Counted from the first letter of the stretch, positions 11,013 to 22,312 are shown. The stretch: DNA of 64,000 bases from Aricia agestis (GCF_905147365.1 NC_056428.1:14476001-14540000), one strand, 5' to 3'. Numbers and translations are program-made. The notes: generated by a model from the letters alone, not told the origin.

Positions 11013-12310
11013 ATGGAGGACATCTCTTGCGGAAATAAATTTAGTATTAAAAATCCTACCAATAATTTGTTAGACTCAAATATATTAAGTAAGAATAAAT
11101 GTAATTTGATTAATCTGGTGCATCAAAATTTACAAGGTATGGTAGGTAAAGAACTTGAAATTGAGTTATTTTTAAAGGAATTTAACATTGATATTATTTG
11201 TATATCTGAACACTGGTTCAGACAATATGAACTCACTTTCAATTTCAATAACCACCAGATAGCTAGTTCGTTCAGTAGAGAAAATGCCATTAGAGGCGGC
11301 TCTTTAATATTAATTAGAAATAATTTAAAATTTAAGGAACGTAAAGATATTGTGAGTCTCTCTATTGAACGAACAATTGAAGTAGCTTGCATAGAGCTAA
11401 GTCATCTTATTATTGTGGGTGTATACAGGCCTCCTTCAGGGTTATTTGATACCTTTGAACAAACTATGGAACAAATACTGTCAAAAATATGTGCATCTAA
11501 CAAAAGGGTTATTATATGTGGAGACTTTAATATTAATTTATTGGATTTAAATTCCACAACTGTTAGATTCACATCTTTATTTAAATCATATAACCTTTGC
11601 AATTTGTTTCATGAACCTACAAGAGTCTGTGAGACCACAGCTACTTGTATTGATAACATATTTACAAATCTCATTCCCGATAAAAAAGAAATAATTAATA
11701 AGTTAAGCTCTGATCACTGTGGACAGTTAGCATCATTTAATGTCAATTGCGATAATAACGTAAAGGATAATCTTGTGTTTGTTCCTGTGACTACAAAACG
11801 TATTGAGCAATTTAGAAGTAAATTAAATTCAAATATTCAGTCATTGGGTAGATCAAATAGCTCAGATGAAGCTTTTAATAATTTGTTTAAGGTAATAAGA
11901 ACACAATTTAATACAGTATTTACTTCTAAAACAGTTAGAAACGATAATAAAAAAACCAGATTTATTGAATGGGCAACTAAAGGAATTAAAATAAGTAGGC
12001 AAAGATTATATGAATTATATGATGAGAGGTGTAGCAACAGTAGTGAATCATTTAAAGCATATGTTAAAAATTATTCTAAAATCTTCAGAAAAGTTTGTAA
12101 AGCTGCTAAGGCTCTATATATCAAAAATAAAATTAAAAATTCTAAAAATAAAATCAAAACTACATGGAAGGTTATATCTGGTGAGACTGGAAACGTCACC
12201 TGTCGTAACACTGATTTTGAATTATACTTTGAAAATAAAAAGATTACAAATAATCTCGAAGTTGCGACGGTTTTTGAAAAGTTTTTTGCTGACATTCCGG
12301 TCTCAACTAC
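11013..12310 (+). CDS. LINE polyprotein, endonuclease part (frame continues to stop at 12533)
   Basis: Encodes an apurinic-type (EEP superfamily) endonuclease that nicks target DNA for target-primed reverse transcription. Residues in order: HQNLQG with Asn39, SEHW with Glu66, VYRPPSG near 137-143, CGDFNIN with Asp171, and SDH with Asp234-His235; all expected catalytic positions are visible. The ATG at 11013 is chosen because an in-frame TAA lies at 10962 and the domain begins about 35 residues in. True protein runs to about residue 432 (12310). From there the frame crosses a 212 bp duplicated block in the wrong phase, so the last ~73 residues before the stop at 12533 are nonsense. Base use is as AT-rich as the surroundings. 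Confidence 0.9.
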
Positions 12311-12522
12311 AAAGCTGCTAAGGCTCTATATATCAAAAATAAAATTAAAAATTCTAAAAATAAAATCAAAACTACATGGAAGGTTATATCTGGTGAGACT
12401 GGAAACGTCACCTGTCGTAACACTGATTTTGAATTATACTTTGAAAATAAAAAGATTACAAATAATCTCGAAGTTGCGACGGTTTTTGAAAAGTTTTTTG
12501 CTGACATTCCGGTCTCAACTAC
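12099..12522 (+). repeat. 212 bp tandem duplication inside the LINE
   Basis: Bases 12099-12310 are repeated at 12311-12522; I see no mismatch by eye. Both copies begin AAAGCTGCTAAGGCTC and the sequence after the second copy also starts AAA, so the junction has AAA microhomology. 212 is not a multiple of three, so the duplication shifts the reading frame by two and splits one long LINE frame into two. Its perfection suggests it is recent, or an assembly or cloning artefact. Confidence 0.95.
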
Positions 12523-14146
12523 AAAAAATCTAAATTCCTCACCAGAAGCTGCTGAAAAGCTACTCAGAGACAATGTAAAGGAATGTGATGTCAATTTCAA
12601 GTTTAGGGAAATTAGCCCTAGAGATATTATTGATACCTTTAAATTGTTGAATATTAAAAATACTACTGATCTCTGGGGCATGTCTACAAAAATTATTAAA
12701 TCGATAATTGACATCATAGCTCCTCATCTGGCAATAATTTTCAATGACTGCATTAAGAGTGGTGTTTTTCCTGACTTAATGAAGCACAGTAAGGTCGTAC
12801 CTTTATTTAAAGCGGGAATTAAATCAGATCCGACTAATTACCGGCCTATTTCGATTTTACCGACTCTTAGTAAAATATTTGAAAAAATAATTTTACAGCA
12901 ATTACTGTTACATTTTAATTTAAATAATTTATTACACAATAACCAATACGGTTTTACTAAGGGTCGTTCCACAACGGATGCTGGTATAGGTCTTCTTTGT
13001 AGCATATTTGAAGCTTGGGAGGAGTCACAGGATGCCTTAGGTATTTTTTGTGACCTCTCTAAGGCATTTGACTGTGTCGAGCATGCTACTTTAGTCAAAA
13101 AATTGCACCACTATGGCATAAGGGACTCAGCACTCAGCCTTTTGACTTCTTACCTCAAAAATAGGACTCAAAGGGTTGAAGTTAATAGTAAAAGATCCAA
13201 TGGGACCAAAATAGAATTAGGTGTACCACAGGGATCCATTTTAGGACCATTTCTTTTTCTCATCTACATTAATGACTTACCTTATCTAGTTAAGGATAAT
13301 GAGATAGTACTTTTTGCTGATGACACTTCACTTATTTTTAAAGTGAAGCGACGGCAGTCAAATTACGACGAGGTAAATAGTGCTCTCTCAAAAATAGTAC
13401 ATTGGTTTAATGTTAATAACTTACTTTTAAACTCTAAGAAAACCAAATGTTTAAAATTTACTTTGCCCAATGTTAGGCAAGTTCAAACCAATTTACTATT
13501 AAATGATGAGAAAATGAATTTGGTGGACTCCACTGTATTCTTAGGCATTACATTAGATAGTAAATTACAGTGGGGTCCTCATATTGCTAATCTTGCAGGT
13601 AAGCTCAGTTCTGCAGCATATGCAGTCAGAAAAATTAGGGAAATTTCTGATGAAGACACGGCAAGACTAGTTTATTTTAGTTATTTTCACAGTAGAATGT
13701 CTTATGGTATCCTTTTATGGGGAAACGCTGCCGACATCAATACAATTTTTGTGCTGCAGAAGCGAGCTATACGCTCAATTTATAAAATGTCAGCTTTTGA
13801 ATCTCTGAGAGAAAAGTTTAAAGAAATTGGTATTCTAACTGTTGCTTCTCAATACATTTTGGATAATGTATTGTATGTTAGAAAGAATTTAACTAAATTT
13901 AAAACTAAAAGTGATAGTCACGGTAGAAACACTAGAAATAGGCACAAGCTGGAAATACCAGTGATCAGACTTAGCAAAATAAGTAAATCTTTTAAAGGTC
14001 AATGTATACGCCTTTACAATAAAATCCCGGAAAACGTTCAAAATCTATCAATTAATAAATTTAAAAAAGTAATTAAAGAACGTTTGTGTGCCAAAGCCTA
14101 CTATACGGTCAAAGATTTCCTAAACGATAGCACATCTTGGGAGTAG
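12311..14146 (+). CDS. LINE polyprotein, reverse transcriptase part
   Basis: The frame is open from the second duplication copy to the stop at 14144-14146; the first ATG is at 12644 but would not be a natural start. Counting from that ATG: NYRPISILPT at 65-74, the QYGF..GRST block near 101-110, DLSKAFD at 137-143 (catalytic Asp137), GVPQGS at 193-198, and FADD at 224-227 with the catalytic Asp pair. The C-terminal region has the LQKRAIR..., HGRNTRN and RLYNKIPE blocks typical of CR1/Jockey-group elements. There are no internal stops, so this half could still be functional. Without the duplication, endonuclease and RT would be one frame of 974 codons including the stop. The RT would prime from nicked chromosomal DNA and copy the element RNA in cis. 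Confidence 0.93.
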   Translation, partial: KAAKALYIKNKIKNSKNKIKTTWKVISGETGNVTCRNTDFELYFENKKITNNLEVATVFEKFFADIPVSTTKNLNSSPEAAEKLLRDNVKECDVNFKFREISPRDIIDTFKLLNIKNTTDLWGMSTKIIKSIIDIIAPHLAIIFNDCIKSGVFPDLMKHSKVVPLFKAGIKSDPTNYRPISILPTLSKIFEKIILQQLLLHFNLNNLLHNNQYGFTKGRSTTDAGIGLLCSIFEAWEESQDALGIFCDLSKAFDCVEHATLVKKLHHYGIRDSALSLLTSYLKNRTQRVEVNSKRSNGTKIELGVPQGSILGPFLFLIYINDLPYLVKDNEIVLFADDTSLIFKVKRRQSNYDEVNSALSKIVHWFNVNNLLLNSKKTKCLKFTLPNVRQVQTNLLLNDEKMNLVDSTVFLGITLDSKLQWGPHIANLAGKLSSAAYAVRKIREISDEDTARLVYFSYFHSRMSYGILLWGNAADINTIFVLQKRAIRSIYKMSAFESLREKFKEIGILTVASQYILDNVLYVRKNLTKFKTKSDSHGRNTRNRHKLEIPVIRLSKISKSFKGQCIRLYNKIPENVQNLSINKFKKVIKERLCAKAYYTVKDFLNDSTSWE

Positions 14147-14425
14147 GATGGCTGCTTGCAAGGCTGCTTCTACATTTATTATATGTGACTTACAATTGTG
14201 TATTCATATTGTATAGATTAAGTTATTTACATTGTAAATTTTATTTTTTTAAAAGACAAATTTTCCACTTTTTTACTAAAAAGTGGCCCCGTGCGAGTTT
14301 CTTACGCCGGTTCTTCTCGCCGGGTTAGTTCCCGAACCGGTGGTAGGCAACATGTAGTTCAACATTCTGAAAATATTTGATTCAAATTTATTCAGAAATA
14401 AAACAATTTTTATTTTTATTTTATA
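14147..14425 (+). other. LINE 3' UTR with conserved tail
   Basis: Contains AAAAGTGGCCCC, TTCTTACGCCGGTTCTTC and CCGAACCGGTGGTAGGC, a GC island in AT-rich DNA that can pair internally (CCGG..CCGG), then AATAAAACAATTTTTATTTT. In LINEs of this kind the conserved 3' tail is the template recognised by the RT. AATAAA near 14396 may serve as the polyadenylation signal. Confidence 0.7.
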
Positions 14426-14470
14426 CAGACAGACTTACTTTCGCATTTATAACACATATTGGTATGGATT
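14426..14470 (-). mobile_element. Helitron 5' end on minus strand
   Basis: CAGACAGACTTACTTTCGC followed by ATTTATAACACATATTGG and TATGGA is the reverse of a Helitron 5' terminus. It probably belongs to the same copy as 10640-10845, split by the LINE. Confidence 0.5.
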
Positions 14471-14692
14471 CAAGCGATTCCGAAATTCTACCCCTCACTT
14501 GGTGTAAAGGCTTCTTGCTTTGGGCCATGATGGATAACCACGATTTCTACCATGATTGAGAAGTTCAGTCTATAGCACAATTTTGACGTCGATGGGCTAT
14601 TATAAGCGAATATCTCCTCCAGTATGGGAGATTAGGAGTATTGTGCATGCATTGTGTCGTCTCCATCCACACATTGAAAATAGTCGATCAAT

Positions 14693-15325
14693 ATCTAGAT
14701 TAGTACAGTCAGCATAATTAAACACCTCATTAAACAAAGCATCAGTTACAAATTAAAAGTACCAGCTCTCATCACTGGAAGGTAACTCTTGTACCTTTCT
14801 TAACTTTCACAGTGAACTCTGTATAGGGAACACATACATGATACACACTCTAATTCTGTTTGTGAATACGGGTGTAAGGAACATAGTGTATAAAAGTCGA
14901 ATAAACCTCTAGGACTTTACAGACGAATCTAGATAAGTACAGTCAGCATAATTAAAAACCTCATTAAACAAAGCATCAATCGTTACAAATTGAAAGTACC
15001 AAGTCCCAGACTCGCACTGGGGCTGCATAAGATTGATGCGCGAAGTGATGGATGGTGCATTACATCCCACTGTTCTTACACTTGCACTATAGAAATTACT
15101 TGGAAATAAAAGATTGAATGATTCTCGATAAGAAAACACTAATATAATAAATGCAAAATTAATATTATAAATCCGTAAGCGTATATGCCTGCCTTTTTGT
15201 AACTTATTCAAGCAACGGTTGAAACGATTTCGATGCAACATCTCACTGCTCTTACCCTCGTACTATACAAATTGCTTGGAAATAATAGATTGAGCGTTTC
15301 CCGATGAGTACTAATATTATTATAA
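14693..15325. repeat. Two interleaved local duplications
   Basis: An 85-90 bp block (GTACAGTCAGCATAATTAAA ... ACAAATTRAAAGTACCA) occurs at about 14700-14775 and 14938-15002. A second block (CACTG.TCTTAC.CT.G.ACTAT ... TTGGAAATAA.AGATTGA) occurs at about 15067-15120 and 15245-15295. Some units carry Helitron-like TACTAATATTATAAAT segments. Confidence 0.65.
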
Positions 15326-15445
15326 ATGCGAAAGTGTGTCAGTTTGTTACCTTTTCACGCTAAACGGCTTAACTGAGACATGGAGATACTTAGAGAGACA
15401 CGGGTAAGGACATAGGATAGTTTTACAAACAAATACTTGCGCAAC
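15300..15445 (+). mobile_element. Helitron family B, 5' part
   Basis: GTACTAATATTATTATAAAT, GCGAAAGTGTGTCAG and CACGCTAAACGGCTTAAC match the 5' part of family B. The hairpin and CTAG end are missing or degraded (GCGCAACGAGTTGCATAGG at about 15432). Confidence 0.6.
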
Positions 15446-16374
15446 GAGTTGCATAGGCAACAATAATCATCTATAGCAGTCGATTATTATTAAACGATAA
15501 GTATTATATAAACCTAAATATAAACCATGAAATTCGGCTCTCCATTTTCGGCCTTATACGTTCAAAAAAACTTTATGTCAAAAATAGTAACAGGAATAAT
15601 TATCGTGAACATTGCATTAATCAAATTCCGAGCACGCTGCTGCGGGGGTGGGGGAGGAGAAAAAACCTGAAAAACCTCGCGAAAAGTGGAGTGCTCTCGA
15701 GGGATAGGTCTTGGGATATTTCATAATGAGGGATTTCCTGTAGGCAGTAGTAGTTTCTGTACTCTTTAGTATTAAAATAACAATCATATCGATTACTGTA
15801 TTTCAGTTATACGTTCTAAAAAGTCGTAATGAATATTTTAATATAATCTTTACGTCTTTTTGGATCTTTCAACAAAAATGGCATAAAAATTCGTTGCGTA
15901 GCTTGTTGTTTTAAAGGGACAGAAAGCAGGAGGTGGGAACTTTGCTTTATTCTATCCAGTGAATATTGACAGTGAGTAGACGAATATGGAACATAATTTT
16001 CAAAATTTTAAAACCAAGCATATAAAAATGCCTTCTCTGTATACAAACCCGCACGGCTACACATAATAAAACACCTTTTCTACACTATTATAATCCATTC
16101 TGTAAGTAATAGTTTTTTATTTTTATCCGGGGATACATCTTAGGAAGTCAGTACCCTGTGCAATGGTCCAGCGAGCTATAGCTACAAAAAATGCACCCCC
16201 CAGAGTACGGGCATGGGGCCGGCCGAGCCTGCGCATTCATTAATTACTCATTTGCAGATCACGCAGGCTGCGCCTTATTTTATATCATTTTGGGTTTATC
16301 ACAACTATACTCTATGACCTGTGACTATAGAAGAGGACTATAGAAATTGTTTACTACATTTTTTCATGCCAGAG
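15446..16374. other. No recognised gene
   Basis: AT-rich, with a short GC-rich patch at 16190-16270 (GGGGCCGGCCGAGCCTGCG). No coding signal. Confidence 0.5.
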
Positions 16375-16430
16375 CATAAAGTTAATATACTTAGCAGAAA
16401 CCATGGGTATATTAACTTTATATGCCAAAG
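16375..16430. repeat. Hairpin with CATAAAGTTAATATAC arms
   Basis: CATAAAGTTAATATAC is inverted as GTATATTAACTTTATATG across a spacer of about 16 bases. The arm sequence is shared with 7401-7425 and 9396-9415. Confidence 0.75.
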
Positions 16431-16811
16431 ACAGCACCAACATCATATACAGTAGTTCTTATTATTCGTAGTATACAGTGAACAAAAAGTTTTGTTCGAC
16501 GTTTGACAACGTTTCTGTCAATATTCTGATATGACGTGTGCAACATGCCGGATTGAGGTCGAATTGTTTACTGGATGTGCTAGTAGCGCTCTCTGCACAG
16601 AACTGTGCGTAATATTCCCTATTTAATGAAAAGTAACGGGTACATGATTCTGAAAATTAACAATTTAATTATTACTTTACCATGCATTAAATTTAACAAA
16701 ATATCTATCAATTACTATTTTTTAATAGCACGTGCTCACAGAAAACCGTCGTGAAACAGCGCTTCGGGCCAATCCCTTTCTCTACCCTCCCCTCCTCCTC
16801 TATTCCCTCTT

Positions 16812-16915
16812 AAAAGGCCGGCAACGCACCTGCAGCTCTTCTGATGTTGCGAGTGTCCATGGGCGACGGAAGTGGCTTTCCATCAGGTGGTCCGTTTGCT
16901 CATTTGTATTTCATA
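16812..16915 (+). mobile_element. Bm1-like SINE/LINE 3' tail
   Basis: AAAAGGCCGGCAACGCACC, TGCGAGTGTCCATGGGCGAC and TCAGGTGGTCCGTTTGCTC follow the same order as the copy at 4048-4160. The open frame spanning it at 16732-16974 is incidental. Confidence 0.65.
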
Positions 16916-18831
16916 ATAATAGACTACTTTTGAATGTTGGGATAAATCTTCAAATTGTACCTACAGTAAAATAGTACCAGTCGCCAAGACTATAGTTCTT
17001 GCAAAGCCCTAGTTTGCTTATTATTTATAGTCTTTTTATCGAAAGATAGGTAAACGGAAAAATTAGAAACTAAGTAGTATTTCTGTATTAAAGTATAAGT
17101 TTTACTGATCTCTTGAGCGAAAATCACTTTAAAAGTTGCCATATAAATATAGCATAGTTAACATAATATGCATAGCAAAATATATAAATGCTCAAAAACA
17201 TTTGCAGTGTTAGTACAACACAGTGTTTTCATTTTTAAACGTATGCAGAATTCCAAATCTTAAGAATTTCTAAGACTCTTAGGACACCCTAGTGCGCGCT
17301 CGCGACCTACATTTCAGTACTTTACAAATTGTATTTTTTTACCTCACAAATAAAAGAACTGTTGAATAGATGAATTCTTTTTTCGAAGTATTTTTTTTGC
17401 TGTAAGATACTATTTGTGCTCGAAGAATAAGTTTTTTAGGTCAAATTGTTTGTAACTTTACATTTAATTTACATTTTCAACGTCACTATTAAAATTGCTA
17501 TATACGAGTATTCTTTAAATGTTTCCAAAATACCTACTCTTACACAAGATCTCAAATATTAAATATTAATTTGCGCGTACCTTAAAATTACGTACAATTT
17601 TTAAGCAAGGCCTAATGATATAATTTATATACATATAACAACCTATGCCACAATAAATAATTAATTGTTCTACTAGAGACGATTTTATATTTGATTTAAA
17701 AAATATTTTTTAATAATTTAACAACAATTATTTTTATTAAAGCCAGGAGCTACGCCGTAGCAGATGCGTAGAGCCCTCTACGAAACTAATAATCAAGGTA
17801 AGTTTCAAAATATTTATTTTTATTTGTTGTATTCTTCATATTTCGTGAATACATACCTTAAAGTGAATTATTATTTATTACAATATTCTACAGCACAATA
17901 ATATGAAATTAAAGAAAATAAAAAATGAGAATTGGTAAGTACTTGAATGTGCTAATAATATTATGCTGCATAAAATTTTCATAACATTCTTAAGATAGTG
18001 TTTCTGATAAGTAATATTTTATCCTTACCAGACTAAGCTGAAGATAAAATGAGGTGTGATTTACTGTAGCGATTCGTAATAATGACCTATTTGTATATTA
18101 TAAGACAATTTATGATTTTTAATTATACTATATTAATTGAAATAAAATCTTGCGCCTACAATGTTTAATTTTATGGCTTGTTAATTCAAAATTTTGTACG
18201 AATTTTGTCATTTCTTGTGAAGTTTTGTGCCTGGATTCGCCGTTTGGACCTTATTTTATCACTTCTTCAATAATTTCTATATTTGATAACAGGTGCTGAT
18301 GATGATTAATTAAAATATGCACTTATCGTATGACACGGCGCGGATCGATGGGGGCTGATCGAAGGCCGAAATAAACGAAACATCCCCCCCACCCCCTACC
18401 ACACAGCACGGCCGCCAAAAAAATCACCACGTCAAAATGGACGCGAGTGTACTGGGGATGGGGTGGATTGGCTAGAGATACGAGAGGCTGTGGCTATGAT
18501 TACAATATTAATTATTGTTTTATGATACGGATGTAACAGTTATTACTTTATTTTGTACTTTGAAATCAATTTTGACGCATTATATCACAATCTACAGATT
18601 ACTGAATAGTTACTTTGTGCCCTGTGGTAATAAAGACAAAGTTCCCGCTAGACCAGCTATTAAACTTTGCCTTTGCCCAAGACACAGAAAAATATTTAAA
18701 AACTAATAAATTAGCCGAAGTGACTAAGACGTAGTTCAAATATTTACAACACATCTTTTTATTGTAGGCCTGGTAAAGCTGCAGCATTGGTCGAAAGTAC
18801 TTTGATTGTAAATTGAGATGTAGAACTGCAC
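16916..18831. other. Intergenic, no gene recognised
   Basis: About 1.9 kb of AT-rich DNA. It includes a GC-richer patch at 18340-18480 with a CCCCCCCCACCCCC tract. Several TAAGTAT-type splice-donor-like strings occur but there is no coding frame to attach them to. Confidence 0.5.
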
Positions 18832-19103
18832 CGTGACGACCTCTGTGGCTCAGTTGGTGGGCTGTTAGTAGCTCAAGCCGGGGGTCGCGGGTTCGAATCC
18901 CGCCGACGGAACAAAAAGTTTTCAAAAGTTCCTGGGTCATGGATGTATATGTATATGATAAAAATCTTAAATGTATGTATAGTATAAAAGTATTAAATAT
19001 ATTTCCGTTGTCTGGTACCTGTAACACAAGTCCTTCAGGTACTTACCACGGGGCCAGACTGACGTGGTGTGAAGCGTCCATAGATATTATTATTATAAAA
19101 AAA
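18832..19103 (+). mobile_element. tRNA-derived SINE, family 1, full-length copy
   Basis: The head has an RNA polymerase III A box (TGGCTCAGTTGG, 18846-18857) and B box (GGTTCGAATCC, 18890-18900). It continues with CCGCCGACGGAACAAAAAG, AAAATCTTAAATGTATG, CCGTTGTCTGGTACC, ACACAAGTC and GTGTGAAGCGTCCATAGA, and ends in (ATT)n. Three further copies lie at 26938, 33119/34530 and 51745. It is not a working tRNA gene, because no acceptor stem forms. Confidence 0.88.
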
Positions 19104-19147
19104 CAAGGTTCCTGCCTTTTTTAATATAAGGGTAATGGTTTTTTATG

Positions 19148-19445
19148 ATAAACTAGCTGTCCCGGTGAACTATGTGTCACTTTAAAACTTTCCCTGGACT
19201 TATACGAATATTTTGAGACTAAAATTAGCACAATCCGTTCAGCCGTTTTCGAGTTTTAGCGTTACTAACACAATTGGAAATCCATTTTTATATATATACT
19301 AGCTGTCGCGGTGAACTTCGTGTCACTTTAAAACCTTCCCTGGACTTCTACGAATCTTTTAAGACTAAAATCAGCCCAATCCGTTAAGCCGTTTTCGAAT
19401 TTTAACGCGACTAACACGTTTGAAAATCCATTTTTATATATATAG
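19148..19445 (+). repeat. Two tandem copies of a 148 bp CTAGCTGTC repeat
   Basis: CTAGCTGTC.CGGTGAACT, GTGTCACTTTAAAAC.TTCCC, TCCGTT.AGCCGTTTTCGA and ATCCATTTTTATATATA repeat in two adjacent units. The outer ends resemble Helitron CTAG termini, but the orientation and start are unclear. Confidence 0.65.
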
Positions 19446-19796
19446 ATAGATTAGACGAACTTATCAGGGCGAGCGACCTGGCAACCTGTACATTTTGTGG
19501 TACATTTTACGGAAAAACTATCACACCTATTGATTTGTGCTTTAACATAGTACGTAATTTTTATTTATAATATGTAGATGTGTTTAAACTATAAATTGTC
19601 AGTCAGTGAAGGTTTTTTATATGTGTGACGACGCGAGCCCTCACTAAGCTCGGCTTTTAGCTAGATATACATATTTATTAAGTCTCATACTTCAAGTAGC
19701 ATTTCATGTCATTATAGTTAGCCATAAAATACTTATGTAACAAACAATCGATACCAATACACACCATCCTCGCTATTGAGGTGCAACCGTCACCAA
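19446..19796. other. No recognised feature
   Basis: AT-rich linker between the tandem pair and the G-rich tract. Confidence 0.45.
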
Positions 19797-19799
19797 ACA

Positions 19800-19935
19800 A
19801 CGGGGGGACCCCGTAAAAAAACTGCAGTGGGGGTGCGTGGAGCGCATAGGGGTCGCGGTGGTGCATACGAGGGGTGCACCCCTGGAAAAGCAGGGGTGCG
19901 GGGCAGGGGTGCGGGGGGCAGGGGTGCTTCAACTT
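19800..19935 (+). repeat. G-rich tract with GGGGTGC units
   Basis: GGGGTGC and GGGGTGCGGGGCAGGGGTG motifs recur, with many G runs of four or more on the plus strand. It is a plausible G-quadruplex former. The overlapping proline/histidine-rich minus frame and glycine-rich plus frame are translations of this tract. Confidence 0.75.
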
Positions 19936-20347
19936 TGACGCTGTTTCGGCTAGCCCCTCTTTGTTAATTGGCAGCTGGCATTAGATTTTCATTTGGACTT
20001 GTTGCTGTTAGAGAAAATGTTTGCGCGCTTTTAACGAGGTATACGTATCTGTGAAGAAGATATCCGTTATTCGTTTTTATTGCAAGATATTTGTTACATA
20101 AAAGTTCAGGTTCGTTTTCATCTAAGTATAAAGAAAAAAATAATTAAGGCGACTTGAATAGAAGGTACCATTATAGGTAAATAACTGTTTTTATTACGAG
20201 ATATTTAAGATTTATTACATGAACGCAGATCAGATTGATTTTGAATTTTGATTTAAATCTCATCATACATTAAAGATTTTTATTAATTATTTCTATAATG
20301 TACGTTGAATAAGTGATACTCAAATAATAATTAGTGGCATTTTTTAA

Positions 20348-20775
20348 GAGCTCACCTGACTCTAAAAATCAAACATCGTCCTTCTCTCTTCACACTCACG
20401 CCCGTCTTTCATATGCCAGGTGGAAAAGGACGGTGCTGAATCATCGCCGATTTAGTTTTACTTGAATGAAAGACGAACTATAATGATTATGAAAAAAGTG
20501 TTTTGAGCAAATTTAGGTTTTATCAATACCTTTTTAGATATTAAAAAATATTAAAGAAAAGACAGCAAACTTCGAAGATCCAAGCAAAAATGTGTCTAAA
20601 ACAAGGTTTTTTGTAAAAAAGAAACTATCGAGCATTTTTTGAGTAATCGTGTTTTCGTCTTGAGCATTTAATCTTTATGAACTGAAGTTACTTGTGTCAA
20701 AAAATCATTTTCTAGACCTTACAGATTTTGAGATCTAGGTTAAAGTATGTAGTCAAGTTAGGGTCATATGGGCTC
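20348..20775. mobile_element. TTAA-flanked non-autonomous element (piggyBac-type)
   Basis: TTAA lies directly outside both ends (20344-20347 and 20776-20779). The left end reads GAGCTCACCTGACTCTAAAA and the right end GGGTCATATGGGCTC, with inverted GAGC. The segment AAATCAAACATCGTCCTTCT near the left end is shared with the right end of the element at 31958-33111, so they belong to one family. No coding sequence. Confidence 0.65.
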
Positions 20776-20861
20776 TTAATACTTTGGAGTACATAATGTA
20801 CCAGGGAGAGTAACAGAGAAATTGGTTTATTGGCTTTCCGACTTACTTATTATTATTATTG

Positions 20862-21127
20862 TACGCTTTTATAATTCTGGACGTCACGTTATCGTGGAAG
20901 CCGACTTCCACGATAAAACGTTGGGTACGTCAAATGCCCTTTTGATTTTACGCACCGCCGACGTTTTGTGCGGTTCAGATGTCCTCTAACGTGCACGTTA
21001 AAAAGTTATCGTCGACGGTAATTTAAAAGCGTCTTCATATATTTCCATACATTTTACTTCCATATGTTATCGTTTTACCGCGGACGCGTCCACGATATTA
21101 CCGCCACGTCCAAAATTTTAAAAGCGC
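20862..21127. mobile_element. MITE with GCTTTTA..ATT.TGGACGT inverted ends
   Basis: CGCTTTTATAATTCTGGACG on the left is inverted as CGTCCAAAATTTTAAAAGCG on the right. Inside are further GACGT-rich, inverted ATCGTGGAAG / CTTCCACGAT blocks. Confidence 0.65.
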
Positions 21128-21158
21128 ACTCGGTCGAGCTATGTCAAGCTCAGTGTTA

Positions 21159-21371
21159 AGCTGATTTCAGACTACGCTATAATATAAAAGCATATTGTAT
21201 TATTTATTTTGAGCATTATAGCTCATAGCATAAGAATATTGCGCACCATACATTTTTATGGACACGTTCATACTGTACTGTACTGGCTTGCTATACGCTA
21301 TGTATGGTGCGCGATATTCTTATGCTATGAGCTATAATGCTATTATACTATAGCGTAGTCTGAAACCAGCT
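21159..21371. mobile_element. 213 bp MITE with TTA target duplication (PIF/Harbinger-like)
   Basis: Ends AGCTGATTTCAGACTACGCT and AGCGTAGTCTGAAACCAGCT are inverted. TTA flanks both sides (21156-21158 and 21372-21374), the 3 bp duplication expected for PIF/Harbinger. The inner arms (CATAGCATAAGAATAT and ATATTCTTATGCTATG) also pair, so most of the element is a hairpin. Confidence 0.85.
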
Positions 21372-21374
21372 TTA

Positions 21375-22312
21375 GTTGTGGTACGTCAGCTCAAATAATT
21401 ATTTTGCCATATAAAGTATTTCGCCAACATTATTTAATAAAGTAACTAAATAAGTATGTCACCATGGCAACGTCCATCGCAATCCCGTCGCACCAACAAT
21501 GGTCGCCGTTAGTCCCGAGTTGTAATAATTTACGATTATTTATGATTATTCAGAACTTTCCTTTCTAAGCAAACGAAACGTGCATCTAGCGGCTAGTACA
21601 TCTATATATAAAATAAACTGTCGGTCGGTTTGTGTCAACGCACTTGGCACTCCGCCAGTGCTACATTTAGACATACGTCATCGTGGATCTTAAACTGAGA
21701 GGCTTCTGATGTTATTGTCTATCACTTGTTCAGTTTTCACGAAATGGTTTTAAGGGATTAGCATAGAACATCTTATTAAGCTATTGCATAGCTTTTATCT
21801 AGGCTTTGAGCCAGCGACCACATAACCCTGAGCACTGCGACCGAATAAAAAAAACCGTAACGAAAAAACCTAACACCCCCAATTCGACCGGCACAGCGTT
21901 GCCGCAACACTGTCCCGATCGGTGCGGCGTTGCCAGACTTCGGCACGGTGTTTGCGTGCGTGCGACTAGACGTATGCGAATTATAATGACATGAGTTGAT
22001 AAAAATGCTATGCAATAGATTTACCGCGGCAGTCCCCGAGTGCCACGTACGTATTTTTTTCTATTGTTAGACCCACTAGCGAAAATAGAGACGCAAGTGG
22101 ATGAAGTGAATCATATGGATTTAAGTACAAAACATAACAACCACATTTTTTGATCATCGCTAATAATTTTCCCGGTCCTAAAGTCTCCGTTGATGCAAGG
22201 AAACAAGGAACATTTTAAAAATGTAAGTGAGCCACTTCATCCTCTTACAACTTTAAATACGAAGAATATACATAACATTTGACTGGTTGTACATAATATA
22301 ACTATAAGACAA
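21375..22312. other. No recognised gene
   Basis: Contains a short Helitron-like TCTATATATAAAATAAACTG at 21600 and no supportable coding sequence. Overlapping frames at 21776-22015 lie on both strands and lack family signatures. Confidence 0.5.

Larger units (their letters stand above)
10852..14425 (+). mobile_element. Near full-length CR1/Jockey-group LINE
   Basis: A non-LTR retrotransposon with an endonuclease and reverse transcriptase in one frame interrupted only by a 212 bp tandem duplication, then a roughly 280 bp 3' UTR ending in ATTTT-type repeats. It sits within Helitron family B DNA: CAGACAGACA sequence lies at both flanks (10805 and 14428), and AATTTTTAT occurs at both junctions, a possible target duplication or tail. 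The 5' boundary is inferred. No gag-like ORF1 is visible before the endonuclease, so the copy is 5' truncated or the family has one ORF. The UTR motif TTCTTACGCCGGTTCTTC recurs in a decayed copy at 28735-28865. I place it in the CR1/L2/Jockey group, perhaps near Daphne, by motif style only. Confidence 0.88.

Noticed and set aside
12010..12321. Separate 103-codon gene inside the LINE
   Set aside because: It is an out-of-frame reading over the LINE and its duplication junction.
18841..18912. tRNA gene on the plus strand
   Set aside because: A and B boxes are present, but no acceptor stem forms, and the sequence continues into a SINE body found in four copies.
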